Both the position numbers and the translations under genes were made by a program. DNA of 32,580 nt from Candidatus Pacearchaeota archaeon (GTDB lineage Archaea > Nanobdellota > Nanobdellia > Pacearchaeales > GW2011-AR1): assembly GCA_018304325.1 (NCBI GenBank), contig JAGVWM010000014.1, positions 1 through 32,580 of the forward strand, written 5' to 3'. How positions within the stretch are numbered: position 1 is the first letter of the stretch; every line of letters starts with the position of its first letter. This document shows, piece after piece, positions 25,598 through 32,519 of this stretch. The notes below the pieces were generated by a model. It was not told the origin of the DNA. It worked only from the letters and a program-made list of their open reading frames with translations, and did not search any database.

Positions 25598-26217
25598 TCT
25601 GCACCCATATACAAAGTTTCCCATCTTCTTAAGAGATGTTCTGGAACTTTTATTTTATGTGTTTTTCTTTCTTTTTTAATCCTATTTATTCTAAAAATTA
25701 TTCCAAAAATTATTCCAAATGCTATTCCTGATAAATGAGCTATATGACCTACATTACTTGGTATGAATATTCCTACAGCATCTATTATTACATATATTAC
25801 AGCAGCTATACTCATTGGTAGAATCATTCCAAACACCCAAACACCCATAAATGGTCTTAGGATTGCTAAAGCTCCTATAACTCCCATTATTGCTCCACTT
25901 GCTCCTAGAGAACTTGAATAAAAATTTATTGCAATTAAATTTGCAAGTGTTCCTGATACTAAATATACTGCTAAAAATCTTTCACTGCCAATTATCCTTT
26001 CAAGTATAAATCCAAATAACAAAAGTGCAAATAAATTAGCCAGTAAATGTGCTAAACTTCCATGTAAAAATATAGATGTAACAAATCTCCACGGTTCACT
26101 AAATGAAGAATCATTAAGTATTAATGCATCTGTAAATCCTGAAATAAAAGACTGAAGTACAAATACAATTATAAGTGCAAGTGCTATCCAAAATGTATAG
26201 TATCTTATTTTAGGCAT
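25594..26217 (-). CDS. Rhomboid family intramembrane serine protease
   Basis: The 207-residue, six-helix protease should cleave membrane substrates. HGSLAHLLANLFAL (about 52-65) precedes the catalytic serine motif GASGAIMG (about 104-111), and the catalytic histidine lies in NVGHIAHLSG (about 154-163). These are the classic rhomboid residues and order. A basic cytoplasmic tail (RINRIKKERKTHKIK) follows the last helix. It appears to be transcribed alone. Confidence 0.93.
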   Translation of the reverse strand: MPKIRYYTFWIALALIIVFVLQSFISGFTDALILNDSSFSEPWRFVTSIFLHGSLAHLLANLFALLLFGFILERIIGSERFLAVYLVSGTLANLIAINFYSSSLGASGAIMGVIGALAILRPFMGVWVFGMILPMSIAAVIYVIIDAVGIFIPSNVGHIAHLSGIAFGIIFGIIFRINRIKKERKTHKIKVPEHLLRRWETLYMGAD

Positions 26218-26266
26218 TTTTTATAGAAATAAAGAAGGTATAAAAATGTGGTGATTATAATAAAAT

Positions 26267-26524
26267 TCATATCTTTTCAACTACATTTTCACTAGCTACT
26301 CTTTTATTTTCTCTTTCTTTTAGACTTTTTCCTATAACACAAAAAGTATAAGGAAGAGTTACCATACTTTTAACAAAACCAAGACCTTCTATAGTACATG
26401 CTATTAAACTATCAGCAATAGTTACTCCAACAGTTCTTTCTAAATCATAAATTAGCGCTTTTGCTAGACCTTTGATTCTGTAAACTTCTCTAAATTCATC
26501 AGAGTAATTCCTTGAATTTTGCAT
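26267..26524 (-). CDS. Hypothetical small protein (85 residues)
   Basis: The sequence begins MQNSRNYSDEFREVYRIKGL. A moderately hydrophobic middle (IADSLIACTIEGLGFVKSMV) may be one membrane-associated helix. A TATA-like CTTTATAAAA (minus strand, about 26545-26555) lies about 25 nt before the ATG, supporting a leaderless start. A palindromic operator candidate (26576-26611) sits right upstream of that box. No family is recognised. Confidence 0.6.
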   Translation of the reverse strand: MQNSRNYSDEFREVYRIKGLAKALIYDLERTVGVTIADSLIACTIEGLGFVKSMVTLPYTFCVIGKSLKERENKRVASENVVEKI

Positions 26525-26575
26525 ATATATTCAGTAAATTGATGTTTTATAAAGGCTTCTCTTTGTTATAATGAG

Positions 26576-26611
26576 TGTGTTATCGAGGTAACCTTATTTC
26601 TGGATAACACA
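26576..26611. promoter_or_regulatory. 9-bp inverted repeat between divergent transcripts
   Basis: TGTGTTATC (26576-26584) pairs perfectly with GATAACACA (26603-26611) over an 18-nt spacer. It lies just upstream of the TATA box for the minus-strand gene at 26524. On the other side is a plus-strand TATA-like TTTAAATATC (about 26632-26641). The position fits a dimeric regulator binding site. An RNA hairpin is the alternative. Confidence 0.45.
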
Positions 26612-26929
26612 ATTATTCACTAAAACGTAAAGTTTAAATATCATTAATTTCTGATGAAAATATGAAACTAACAAAAAGAATTCAAAATTCTAATGGGGCG
26701 AAAGGCACATCAAGTGCTGGTTGTTTTCACTTTTGCTAGTTATAACTTTAATTCTTTTTTACCTGTAAATAATTCTTTTAACGATTTTGGAATAATTAAT
26801 AAACCTAATTTTTTTAGTAATCTAAATATTGACAATTTAAAGGAAATTTTAAAACCAAAAGAAGCAAAGCTTCTTTGGTCCAGAGAACAAGGATGTTCTC
26901 AAGGAGAAAACCTTTGGTTGTCTTTTAAT
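26612..26929. other. Gene-poor stretch before tRNA-His, with hairpins
   Basis: No gene is supported here. A TATA-like box (about 26632-26641) is followed by ATG 26662 and a 25-codon ORF that stops at 26739. Another frame opens at 26693 and runs through the tRNA. Two stem-loops lie near the end: CCAAA-A-GAAGC with GCTTCTTTGG (26855-26878) and GAGAAC with GTTCTC (26883-26900). They may be diverged members of the hairpin-repeat family. The region probably holds the tRNA promoter. Confidence 0.4.
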
Positions 26930-26930
26930 G

Positions 26931-27000
26931 GCGGTTGTAGTTTAACGGTAGAACGTGCGGTTGTGGTCCGTAAAACGAGGGTTCGACTCCCTCTTTCCGC
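26931..27000 (+). tRNA. tRNA-His (anticodon GTG)
   Basis: The cloverleaf has a D-arm GTTT/GAAC, an anticodon stem TGCGG/CCGTA with anticodon GTG at 26963-26965, a T-arm GAGGG-TTCGACT-CCCTC and acceptor strands GCGGTTG/TTTCCGC. A G at 26930 would be the histidine-specific G-1. The acceptor stem is odd: four outer pairs are good, but positions 5:68 and 6:67 are T-T mismatches and 7:66 is G-T. The base after the stem is T, not the usual C73. CCA is not encoded. The hisS gene lies about 0.9 kb downstream. Confidence 0.88.
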
Positions 27001-27003
27001 TTT

Positions 27004-27114
27004 AAACCTTTTGCGAAAAAGTTACCAAATGAACCTTTGGAAAAGGTTCCCAAATAAACCTTTGAGAAAGGTTTCCAAAACGAACAATAAACCTTTGGAA
27101 AAAGGTTTCCAAAA
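27004..27114. repeat. Four tandem copies of the hairpin repeat after tRNA-His
   Basis: The units start at about 27004, 27031, 27056 and 27089. Each has the form (A/G)AACCTTT - short loop - AAAGGTT(T/C) followed by CCAAA. Loops vary (GCG, GGA, GAG, GGAA), and one unit has a changed stem base (AAAAAGTTACC). The cluster starts 3 nt after the tRNA. Stem identity is kept while loops drift, which points to structure being kept or to recent copying. Confidence 0.75.
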
Positions 27115-27216
27115 CATCAATTTTGAGGATAAAATCACTATAAGTGATGATTTAGTTCATCTATCTTAATTCTGAAAAACTTATTTTAACATTGCCTGAA
27201 AGGAGGTTTTCTTAAA

Positions 27217-27441
27217 ATGAGTAGTATTTATGAAAATACTCCACTAGAAGAATGTAAAGATTGTTCTTATAGATTATCAAGACTGAAAAGAGATTTAGAA
27301 AAGGGATCTGGTGTAGAGATTTCCTCACTACCAAAATTTAATAGCTACTCATGTAACTGGGTATATTGTGGTCTTGATGCAAAAGATAAATTTTATGGAC
27401 CAGTATATGATCCGTATATTCCTATTTGTGATAGAAAGTAA
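27217..27441 (+). CDS. Cys-rich small protein (74 residues)
   Basis: A near-perfect Shine-Dalgarno AAAGGAGGT lies 10 nt before the ATG. The sequence starts MSSIYENTPLEECKDCSYRL, with C13/C16 as a CXXC pair and further cysteines at 46, 51 and 71. These could bind a metal. The end (YGPVYDPYIPICDRK) is rich in Tyr and Pro. It precedes a GNAT and hisS on the same strand. Function is unknown. Confidence 0.7.
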   Translation: MSSIYENTPLEECKDCSYRLSRLKRDLEKGSGVEISSLPKFNSYSCNWVYCGLDAKDKFYGPVYDPYIPICDRK

Positions 27442-27474
27442 GATTATTAAATCTAAGATTGTTAAGATAAGAAA

Positions 27475-27915
27475 ATGAAAATTATATTAAAGAAATCAAA
27501 GAAATCAGAATTAAATAATATCTCTAAAATTTATAGGGATGAATTTTCTAAACCGCCTTATAATGAGAAATGGACTTATAAGAAAGTTAATGAAAGAATT
27601 AATTTCTATTTTAAGTATTATGATTTGTATAGTATTTTATTAGATAGAATGTTAATAGGTTTTATTGCTGTTAATCCTAAGTTTATGTGTACTGGAGATG
27701 TTGCTTATGGAGAAGAAATGGCAATTAGTAAGGAATTTCAGGGTAAAGGAATAGGAAAAGAAGTTACAAAACAAATATTTGAAATATATAAAAAGAAAGG
27801 CTTTAAGAGATTCCTATGTTTAGTAAATAAAAGAGGAAATTCAATAAAAATGCTTAGAAAACTAGGTGTTAAAGAAAGTGGCTCAGATATTTTAATGGAG
27901 AAAAGATTAAGATGA
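27475..27915 (+). CDS. GNAT-family N-acetyltransferase
   Basis: In this 146-residue protein, the acetyl-CoA binding region EEMAISKEFQGKGIGKEVTK (about 82-101) carries the Q/R-x-x-G-x-G/A signature as QGKGIG. The region near 115-130 (LCLVNKRGNSIKMLRKLG) is the usual end of the GNAT fold. The acceptor is unknown. Its TGA overlaps the hisS ATG (ATGA), so the two are co-translated. Confidence 0.87.
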   Translation: MKIILKKSKKSELNNISKIYRDEFSKPPYNEKWTYKKVNERINFYFKYYDLYSILLDRMLIGFIAVNPKFMCTGDVAYGEEMAISKEFQGKGIGKEVTKQIFEIYKKKGFKRFLCLVNKRGNSIKMLRKLGVKESGSDILMEKRLR

Positions 27916-29066
27916 AAGAAGTAGTTAAAGGATTTAGAGATATAGAAGGCAGCGAAGCTGCTAAGAGACTTGAAATTCAGAAAATCCTTATTAATGAATT
28001 TGAAAAATATGGATTTGAATTTGTAGAAACTCCTGTAATTGAGTATGAAGAGTTTGTTAAAGGTGAAAATACTAGTGATGAAGCTGTATCTGATATTTTC
28101 AAGCTTAAAGATAGAGGAGAGAGGAATCTTGCTTTAAGATATGAGTTTACTTTTCAGCTGAAAAGACTGGCTTCTGGTAAAAAATTACCATATAAGAGAT
28201 TTCAGATAGGACCTGTTTTTAGAGATGAGCCGATAAGCCCAAATAGATTCAGGCAGTTTACTCAGTGTGATGTTGATGTTATTGGATCAAGTATTAAAGA
28301 CGAAGCTGAGATAGTTGCAATTACTCAAGATATCTTTAGTAAGTTAGGAGTTAAATCAAAAATATATGTTAATAATAGAAAACTTCTAAATGAAATTTTT
28401 GATTTTCTGAAGATTAAAGGAAATAAAGAACAGGTTATGAGAGAGATAGATAAACTTGACAAGCTTCCTGAAAATGAAATAAAAAACAATCTTAAAAAGT
28501 ACAAAGCAGAAAAATTAATTTCAATTCTTAAAAATAAGAAAAATTATTTTAAGAAGTTTGCATCTTTCAAAGAAATTGAAGATTTGGAAAAATATTGTAA
28601 GTTATACGGAGTAAAGATTGAATTTTCTCCTTTTCTTGTCAGAGGATTGAGTTATTATAATGGAAGTATTTTTGAAGTTAAATCAGAAAATACAGAAGGT
28701 AGTTTAGCAGGTGGTGGAAGCTATTTAGTTAATGGAATTCAGTCTACTGGTATTTCATTTGGATTAGATAGGCTTGTTATTGTTAGCAAATTAAAAACTG
28801 AGAATAAAAAAGTTTTAATAATTTCTTTAAACCAGGATAAAAAGACAATTGAACTTGCTGAAAAATTAAGAAAAGAAAACATTAGTTGTACGATTATTTA
28901 TGGAAAGCCTTCTAAGGCACTTGAATATGCAAATGCTAAAAAGATTAATTATGTTATTTTTGTTGGAGAGAATGAGATTAAATCTGGAAAGTTTAAGCTT
29001 AAAGACATGAAATCTGGAAAGGAAAATATGATTAGTGAAAAAGATTTATTGAAAAAGATTTATTGA
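27912..29066 (+). CDS. hisS: Histidyl-tRNA synthetase
   Basis: Charges tRNA-His. The 384-residue protein is shorter than typical bacterial forms. The class II core is GFRDI (7-11), motif 1 FETPVIEYEE-like (37-47), LALRYEFTFQLKR (73-85), motif 2 IGPVFRDEPISPNRFRQFTQ (99-118), the histidine loop RGLSYYNGSIFEV and GISFGLDRL. The last 100 residues are the anticodon-binding domain (KVLIISLNQDKK). Several signature residues differ from the norm (LRYEFTF for the usual LRYDLT, RGLSYY for RGLDYY). The 3' end lies in a 14-bp tandem repeat. Confidence 0.95.
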   Translation: MKEVVKGFRDIEGSEAAKRLEIQKILINEFEKYGFEFVETPVIEYEEFVKGENTSDEAVSDIFKLKDRGERNLALRYEFTFQLKRLASGKKLPYKRFQIGPVFRDEPISPNRFRQFTQCDVDVIGSSIKDEAEIVAITQDIFSKLGVKSKIYVNNRKLLNEIFDFLKIKGNKEQVMREIDKLDKLPENEIKNNLKKYKAEKLISILKNKKNYFKKFASFKEIEDLEKYCKLYGVKIEFSPFLVRGLSYYNGSIFEVKSENTEGSLAGGGSYLVNGIQSTGISFGLDRLVIVSKLKTENKKVLIISLNQDKKTIELAEKLRKENISCTIIYGKPSKALEYANAKKINYVIFVGENEIKSGKFKLKDMKSGKENMISEKDLLKKIY

Positions 29067-29078
29067 AAAAGATTTTTT
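29037..29078 (+). repeat. Three tandem 14-bp repeats at the hisS 3' end
   Basis: GAAAAAGATTTATT occurs at 29037-29050 and 29051-29064, and a third copy with one change (GAAAAAGATTTTTT) at 29065-29078. The hisS stop TGA (29064-29066) lies inside the array. Because 14 is not a multiple of three, gain or loss of a unit would change the HisRS C-terminus. Confidence 0.85.
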
Positions 29079-29103
29079 AGTCTTCTTCTAATGTTTCTAA
29101 ATG

Positions 29104-29943
29104 TTATTCACCTTCTCCTATTTCATCTAATCTATCTTCAAATTGAGCTTCAAGCTTGTTTGTTATTATTTCATCTCTTTGTATAAACTGTTTTCCTGAT
29201 TTATGAATCCATATTTCTTCTAAATGTCTTTCTTGTTGCAACCAAAGTTTATTGTGATTATCTAAATGCAATAAGGGAATAAAAGTTTGTATTTTCTCTT
29301 CTCTTTTAGGCCCAGAAAATTCACTAAATGCAATTTTTTCCTGCTTTTGGAATACCTGAGAAATTCTTTCTCTAATATTTTTTATTCTATCTACTAAGCT
29401 AACAGAATTTTTTGGTACGAAAAGCATGGTTCTCTCATAACTTTCTTTTTCAACTTCTTTTTTGAATATTCTTCTATTTTCTGTTTTTACAGCTTGATCT
29501 AATGCTGATATTAATTCTTGAATACTTATTTTTTTAAATCTTGGCAAAGGAGTTTTTGGAATTAGTTCAGGTATTTCATCTTCATCATATTCATCAAATT
29601 TTAATATCTGTTGCTCTTCTTTTACTTTTTTTCCAAATAATATATCATCAAGACTTTTTATATAGTAATTCATAAGAAGCTCTGATTTAATTCTTAACAT
29701 TAAAGAGGCTACTAGAAGTACTTTGCTACTAAGGGAAAAATTAGCTTCTTCTAATTTTCTTACACGTTCGAGGTATCTCTGAGATAATAATGATAAATCT
29801 ATATCCCATGGATCTAATTGTTCAGTGTTTATCAAATCATAAATTATCTCTTGCCATGACATTTTATCACCAAACACAAAAGAATGAAATTGTTCCTGTC
29901 CTATTTTATCTATTTTTTGAATATTCTTCTCTTTTTGATCCAT
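29104..29943 (-). CDS. scpA: ScpA-like kleisin (segregation and condensation protein A)
   Basis: Kleisin subunit of the SMC condensin complex. It has 279 residues. The N-terminal SMC-binding region MSWQEIIYDLINTEQLDPWD (28-47) is diagnostic, followed by IDLSLLSQRYLERVRKLEEA and LLVASLMLRIKSELLM. The middle is acidic, and the C-terminal half would be the winged-helix part that binds the SMC head (HLDNHNKLWLQQERHLEE). No smc or scpB gene is in the window. Confidence 0.88.
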   Translation of the reverse strand: MDQKEKNIQKIDKIGQEQFHSFVFGDKMSWQEIIYDLINTEQLDPWDIDLSLLSQRYLERVRKLEEANFSLSSKVLLVASLMLRIKSELLMNYYIKSLDDILFGKKVKEEQQILKFDEYDEDEIPELIPKTPLPRFKKISIQELISALDQAVKTENRRIFKKEVEKESYERTMLFVPKNSVSLVDRIKNIRERISQVFQKQEKIAFSEFSGPKREEKIQTFIPLLHLDNHNKLWLQQERHLEEIWIHKSGKQFIQRDEIITNKLEAQFEDRLDEIGEGE

Positions 29944-30301
29944 TATTGGATCAGTTTAATAAACTTTATAAATAGTGGCTATCTAGCTAAGTTACTCCTA
30001 TAAAGGAAAGAGGGTAGTCATTTTAAAAGAGTAACAAAATAGAAAGATTTAAATAGTATATTCATATTAGATTATTATCACCTCTTTTTCCCCCTTAGAG
30101 GCGATTCAACACTCTATTTGATCGTTGGATTTCCTCTATCGGGGTTTATGTTTATTATTCAATAGATGTTATAAAAAGAGAAAATACATACATATATATA
30201 CCAGTGATGGTATTAATATATATCATACTTATTAATTTAAGATAACTCAATATGAGTTTAGCGGATTAACCCATTATTTTTTTAAATTCTGGTCCCGCTT
30301 T
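29944..30301. other. Gene-free stretch, possible structured RNA
   Basis: No ORF with support is seen in these 358 bp. A TATA-like GATTTAAATAG (about 30051-30061) could start a plus-strand transcript near 30080. Features then follow: CCTCT...AGAGG around a C-rich loop (about 30092-30113), ATACCA-GTGA-TGGTAT with a GNRA-type loop near 30200, and AGCGG near 30258 pairing with CCGCT near 30296, then T-runs. An RNase P or SRP RNA signature was looked for and not found. A real RNA here is only suggested. Confidence 0.3.
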
Positions 30302-30666
30302 TTATATTCTTTTTAATACACTTTCTAAATCATGACATGAAGGATTTTTAGGAGCTAATGCTATTGCAATGTAATTTTTATCACTAACTTTCTCTTTAGT
30401 ATTTACAGAAAAATCATAAGCAAGAGCTTGGGAGAGACTTGGTCTACCATTTCTACTTTCTAGTGTTGTTAAACACACTCTGAAATAAGGTTTATATCCC
30501 TTTTTAACAGCTTCATCATAATGGGCTAATTCATGCTCTATAACATCAGATGGTGCTTTAAGTTTTTTAGCTATCCTAATAAGGTCTTTTTATCATATAT
30601 CTGATTTGACCTAAAATATCCAATTTTACCTAGTGTTTCACTTTCTACCCTAGAATATTTAATCAT
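30302..30666 (-). pseudogene. Frameshifted HExxH protein gene downstream of eS31
   Basis: Two frames together encode about 121 residues. Frame one gives MIKYSRVESETLGKIGYFRS and runs to a stop within the T5 run at 30587-30591 (A5 on the coding strand). Frame two continues LIRIAKKLKAPSDVIEHELA to the TAA at 30302. Adding one A to that run joins them without any stop. The HELAH motif would be a zinc site. The ATG is 1 nt after the eS31 stop, so it belongs to that operon. It is a recent pseudogene, an assembly error at a homopolymer, or a slippage site. Confidence 0.75.
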
Positions 30667-30667
30667 T

Positions 30668-30880
30668 TTACTTTTTAGAAATAAACTCAGTATAATGGCA
30701 CTTTCCACAGTATTGTCTGTTAGGTGTTGTCATTAAGAATGTTCCAGGCCCACATCTTGGACAGTTAGGAGCTCTTTTAACTTTTTCACTTTCAATAGAG
30801 TATTTTGTGTATTTTTTACTAGTAGGTTTATTTTTATGAGGTTTTTTTCCTTTTTTCTCTGATTTTTTCTTTTTTGCCAT
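30668..30880 (-). CDS. rps27ae: 30S ribosomal protein eS31 (S27ae)
   Basis: The archaeal and eukaryotic small-subunit protein has a C4 zinc finger: C40-PRC43 and C58-GKC61. It has 70 residues. The basic N-terminus (MAKKKKSEKKGKKPHKNKPT) is longer than usual for archaeal S27ae. In eukaryotes the homologue is fused to ubiquitin; here it is free. It follows eS24 by 3 nt in the classic archaeal order rpo7 - spt4 - eS24 - eS31. Confidence 0.95.
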   Translation of the reverse strand: MAKKKKSEKKGKKPHKNKPTSKKYTKYSIESEKVKRAPNCPRCGPGTFLMTTPNRQYCGKCHYTEFISKK

Positions 30881-30883
30881 TTA

Positions 30884-31231
30884 TTATTCAGTTGCCTCCG
30901 GTGTTTCTTTTTTTTCTTGAGCAGCTTGTTTTTTCTTTTCTTCTTCCATTTTTTTAGCTTCTTCCAGACGTTTCTTTTTTTCTTTTCTTGTTACAGTTTC
31001 ATATTTATCTTTGCTCTGAGAATCATTGTAGACTTTAGCATAAACTGTGAACTCTTTTTTTCCAAATTTGCTATCTATTTTTTCAATTATTATATTTTCT
31101 TCTGATGATTTGAAGTCTTTAGCTATTTCTTTAGCTACATCTATTTTTGAAGGTGTTTTCTCTCTATTTAGTTTTATTACAACTTCTTTTCTATGTAGAA
31201 GTTTATTATCAAATTCTTTTACTAAACTCAT
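30884..31231 (-). CDS. rps24e: 30S ribosomal protein eS24
   Basis: The start MSLVKEFDNKLLHRKEVVIK and the body (TPSKIDVAKEIAKDF, then IDSKFGKKEFTVYAKVYND) match archaeal eS24. The usual domain ends at about residue 85. A long charged tail (KKRLEEAKKMEEEKKKQAAQ...TPEATE) adds about 30 residues. Its ATG overlaps the end of the Spt4-like gene by 4 nt (TGA/ATG), so the genes are coupled. Confidence 0.95.
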   Translation of the reverse strand: MSLVKEFDNKLLHRKEVVIKLNREKTPSKIDVAKEIAKDFKSSEENIIIEKIDSKFGKKEFTVYAKVYNDSQSKDKYETVTRKEKKKRLEEAKKMEEEKKKQAAQEKKETPEATE

Positions 31232-31383
31232 TTTTGTTTTTGGACATATTCTGCCCTTTCTTTTAATTTAAGATTTTTTGCAAATTCTGATTTTTCAGGA
31301 TCAAAAATTATAACTCTACCTCTAATATTATCTAAGTGAATTTTTTTCAATTCTTCCTTTTTGCTTATTTTATTTTCTTCCAT
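31228..31383 (-). CDS. Spt4-like protein lacking its zinc ribbon
   Basis: Spt4 (RpoE'') pairs with Spt5 to keep RNA polymerase moving. The C-terminal half, DNIRGRVIIFDPEKSEFAKN, matches the end of archaeal Spt4 (…VII.DPEKSEIAK…). The gene also has the expected place between rpo7 and eS24. The usual N-terminal C4 zinc ribbon is absent: no cysteine is present. A charged helix (MEENKISKKEELKKIHL) replaces it. ATG 31383 is preferred, as it follows the rpo7 stop by 10 nt. ATG 31410 would overlap rpo7 and add nine residues. Confidence 0.7.
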   Translation of the reverse strand: MEENKISKKEELKKIHLDNIRGRVIIFDPEKSEFAKNLKLKERAEYVQKQK

Positions 31384-31393
31384 TTTTATTAAA

Positions 31394-31999
31394 TTATTTC
31401 TTTTTACCACCTTTAGGTTTATTAGGTTTATCAGTTTTTTCAGTAGATCTAACAGCTTTTTTAGCTTTTTGCTTTTCTTCCTGTATCCACTCTAATTTTC
31501 CTAAACCTGGTTGCCTCATTGTAAGACCTATTTTTGGCTCTCCTAGTTTAAATGAGATTGCAACAATTCTTGCCATACATGCATCTCCTTTCTTTAGGGA
31601 TTTTTTATTATTTTTTCCAATTAGTGTATTTGTTTTTGAAAAACTTACATAATCATCCATTGTCTGGCTAATATGAATCATTCCTTGCATTATTCCTAAG
31701 TCAATAAAAGCTCCAAAATTTGTTATTTCTTTTATAGTTCCATAGACTAATTCCTGCATTTCTGGTCTCCATACAACAAGTTTGAAATTTGACTTATAAT
31801 ATGCAGCTCCATCACCTGGAATTATAATCCCCTCTTCTATAGTATCAACACCAGCGACAGCTATTACTTTACCCAGTTCTTTATCAAAGTGGTCTGTATA
31901 GCTTTCTTTTAACTGTTGTTCTACAGCTTCCTTTGTAGGAAGTCCAAAAAGTCTTGGCTCTACTCTGATGAAATCTTCGACTTCGATTAAATAGAACAT
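31394..31999 (-). CDS. rpo7: DNA-directed RNA polymerase subunit Rpo7 (E')
   Basis: The stalk subunit of archaeal RNA polymerase (homologue of Rpb7) binds the nascent RNA. Of 201 residues, about 1-80 form the RNP-like tip domain (MFYLIEVEDFIRVEPRLFG is typical). An S1 domain follows at about 82-160 (VYGTIKEITNFGAFIDLGIMQGMIHIS). A Lys-rich tail (SKxKK-like, ending KPNKPKGGKKK) is longer than usual. The partner Rpo4 is not seen in the window. Confidence 0.96.
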   Translation of the reverse strand: MFYLIEVEDFIRVEPRLFGLPTKEAVEQQLKESYTDHFDKELGKVIAVAGVDTIEEGIIIPGDGAAYYKSNFKLVVWRPEMQELVYGTIKEITNFGAFIDLGIMQGMIHISQTMDDYVSFSKTNTLIGKNNKKSLKKGDACMARIVAISFKLGEPKIGLTMRQPGLGKLEWIQEEKQKAKKAVRSTEKTDKPNKPKGGKKK

Positions 32000-32052
32000 T
32001 TTATTGTAAATATAAATGGTAAAAGTAGGTTTATAAAGGTTACTTTCAGGTT

Positions 32053-32442
32053 TTAAATTATTTCAATCCTCTTTCCCACTTTTATCCTTAAAAAGTGAAT
32101 ATTTGAACCTATTTCTCTTGCTTTTTGTTTTAGTTCCCTATCCATTGTTCCTAATACAGATTTATCTAATTTTGATAAATATTCTAATATTCCCCTGTCA
32201 ACATCATCTGTTTTCAAATCAGGAGATAAATGTTTTTTTGTTTCTACCATCTTAAGAGATATTTCAATAGCTTGTTTGTCTTTTCTGTTCTTATTTTTTC
32301 CAAGTAATTTTCTTAACTCTGATATTACTTGTTTAGGAATTATTATCTTATCTCCTGGAAATAAGTCTTGCAACTGTGAAAACATATCTATTTTATTCTT
32401 TGAGCAAGTTATTATGAAATTTGTATCTATTAAAATTTCCAT
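32053..32442 (-). CDS. PIN-domain protein, probable RNA-processing nuclease
   Basis: This is a 129-residue PIN domain. Acidic metal-binding residues lie in LIDTNFI (4-10), ISELRKLL (about 40-47) and DDVDRGILEY near 80-90, with MDRELKQKA in the last quarter. This fits the archaeal Fcf1/Utp24-like type more than VapC toxins, and no antitoxin gene flanks it. A PIN gene in front of rpo7 is common in archaea, so a role in rRNA processing is likely (inference). Confidence 0.87.
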   Translation of the reverse strand: MEILIDTNFIITCSKNKIDMFSQLQDLFPGDKIIIPKQVISELRKLLGKNKNRKDKQAIEISLKMVETKKHLSPDLKTDDVDRGILEYLSKLDKSVLGTMDRELKQKAREIGSNIHFLRIKVGKRIEII

Positions 32443-32495
32443 TACTTATTATTTGAATTTAAAATATTTAAATATGACCTTATGTAAACTACTGA

Positions 32496-32509
32496 TGGGC
32501 TAAAGCCCA
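32496..32509. terminator. GC-rich hairpin downstream of a minus-strand gene
   Basis: TGGGCT (32496-32501) pairs with AGCCCA (32504-32509). It lies 11 nt past the stop of the partial minus-strand gene at 32520 and before the PIN promoter. It has the place of a terminator, but no T-run follows. Confidence 0.4.
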
Positions 32510-32519
32510 CAGCGTTTGA

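Noticed and set aside
26693-27169. 158-codon frame running through tRNA-His and the hairpin repeats
   Set aside because: It covers the tRNA gene and repeats, has no promoter or SD match, and looks open by chance. A frameshifted gene starting at 26662 was considered but lacks support.
29944-30301. RNase P RNA on the minus strand
   Set aside because: GAGGAAATCC resembles the conserved GAGGAAAGTCC, but a base is missing and the partner conserved regions were not found.
32053-32442. VapC toxin of a toxin-antitoxin pair
   Set aside because: No small antitoxin gene flanks it. The position before rpo7 is the usual place of an archaeal PIN protein.
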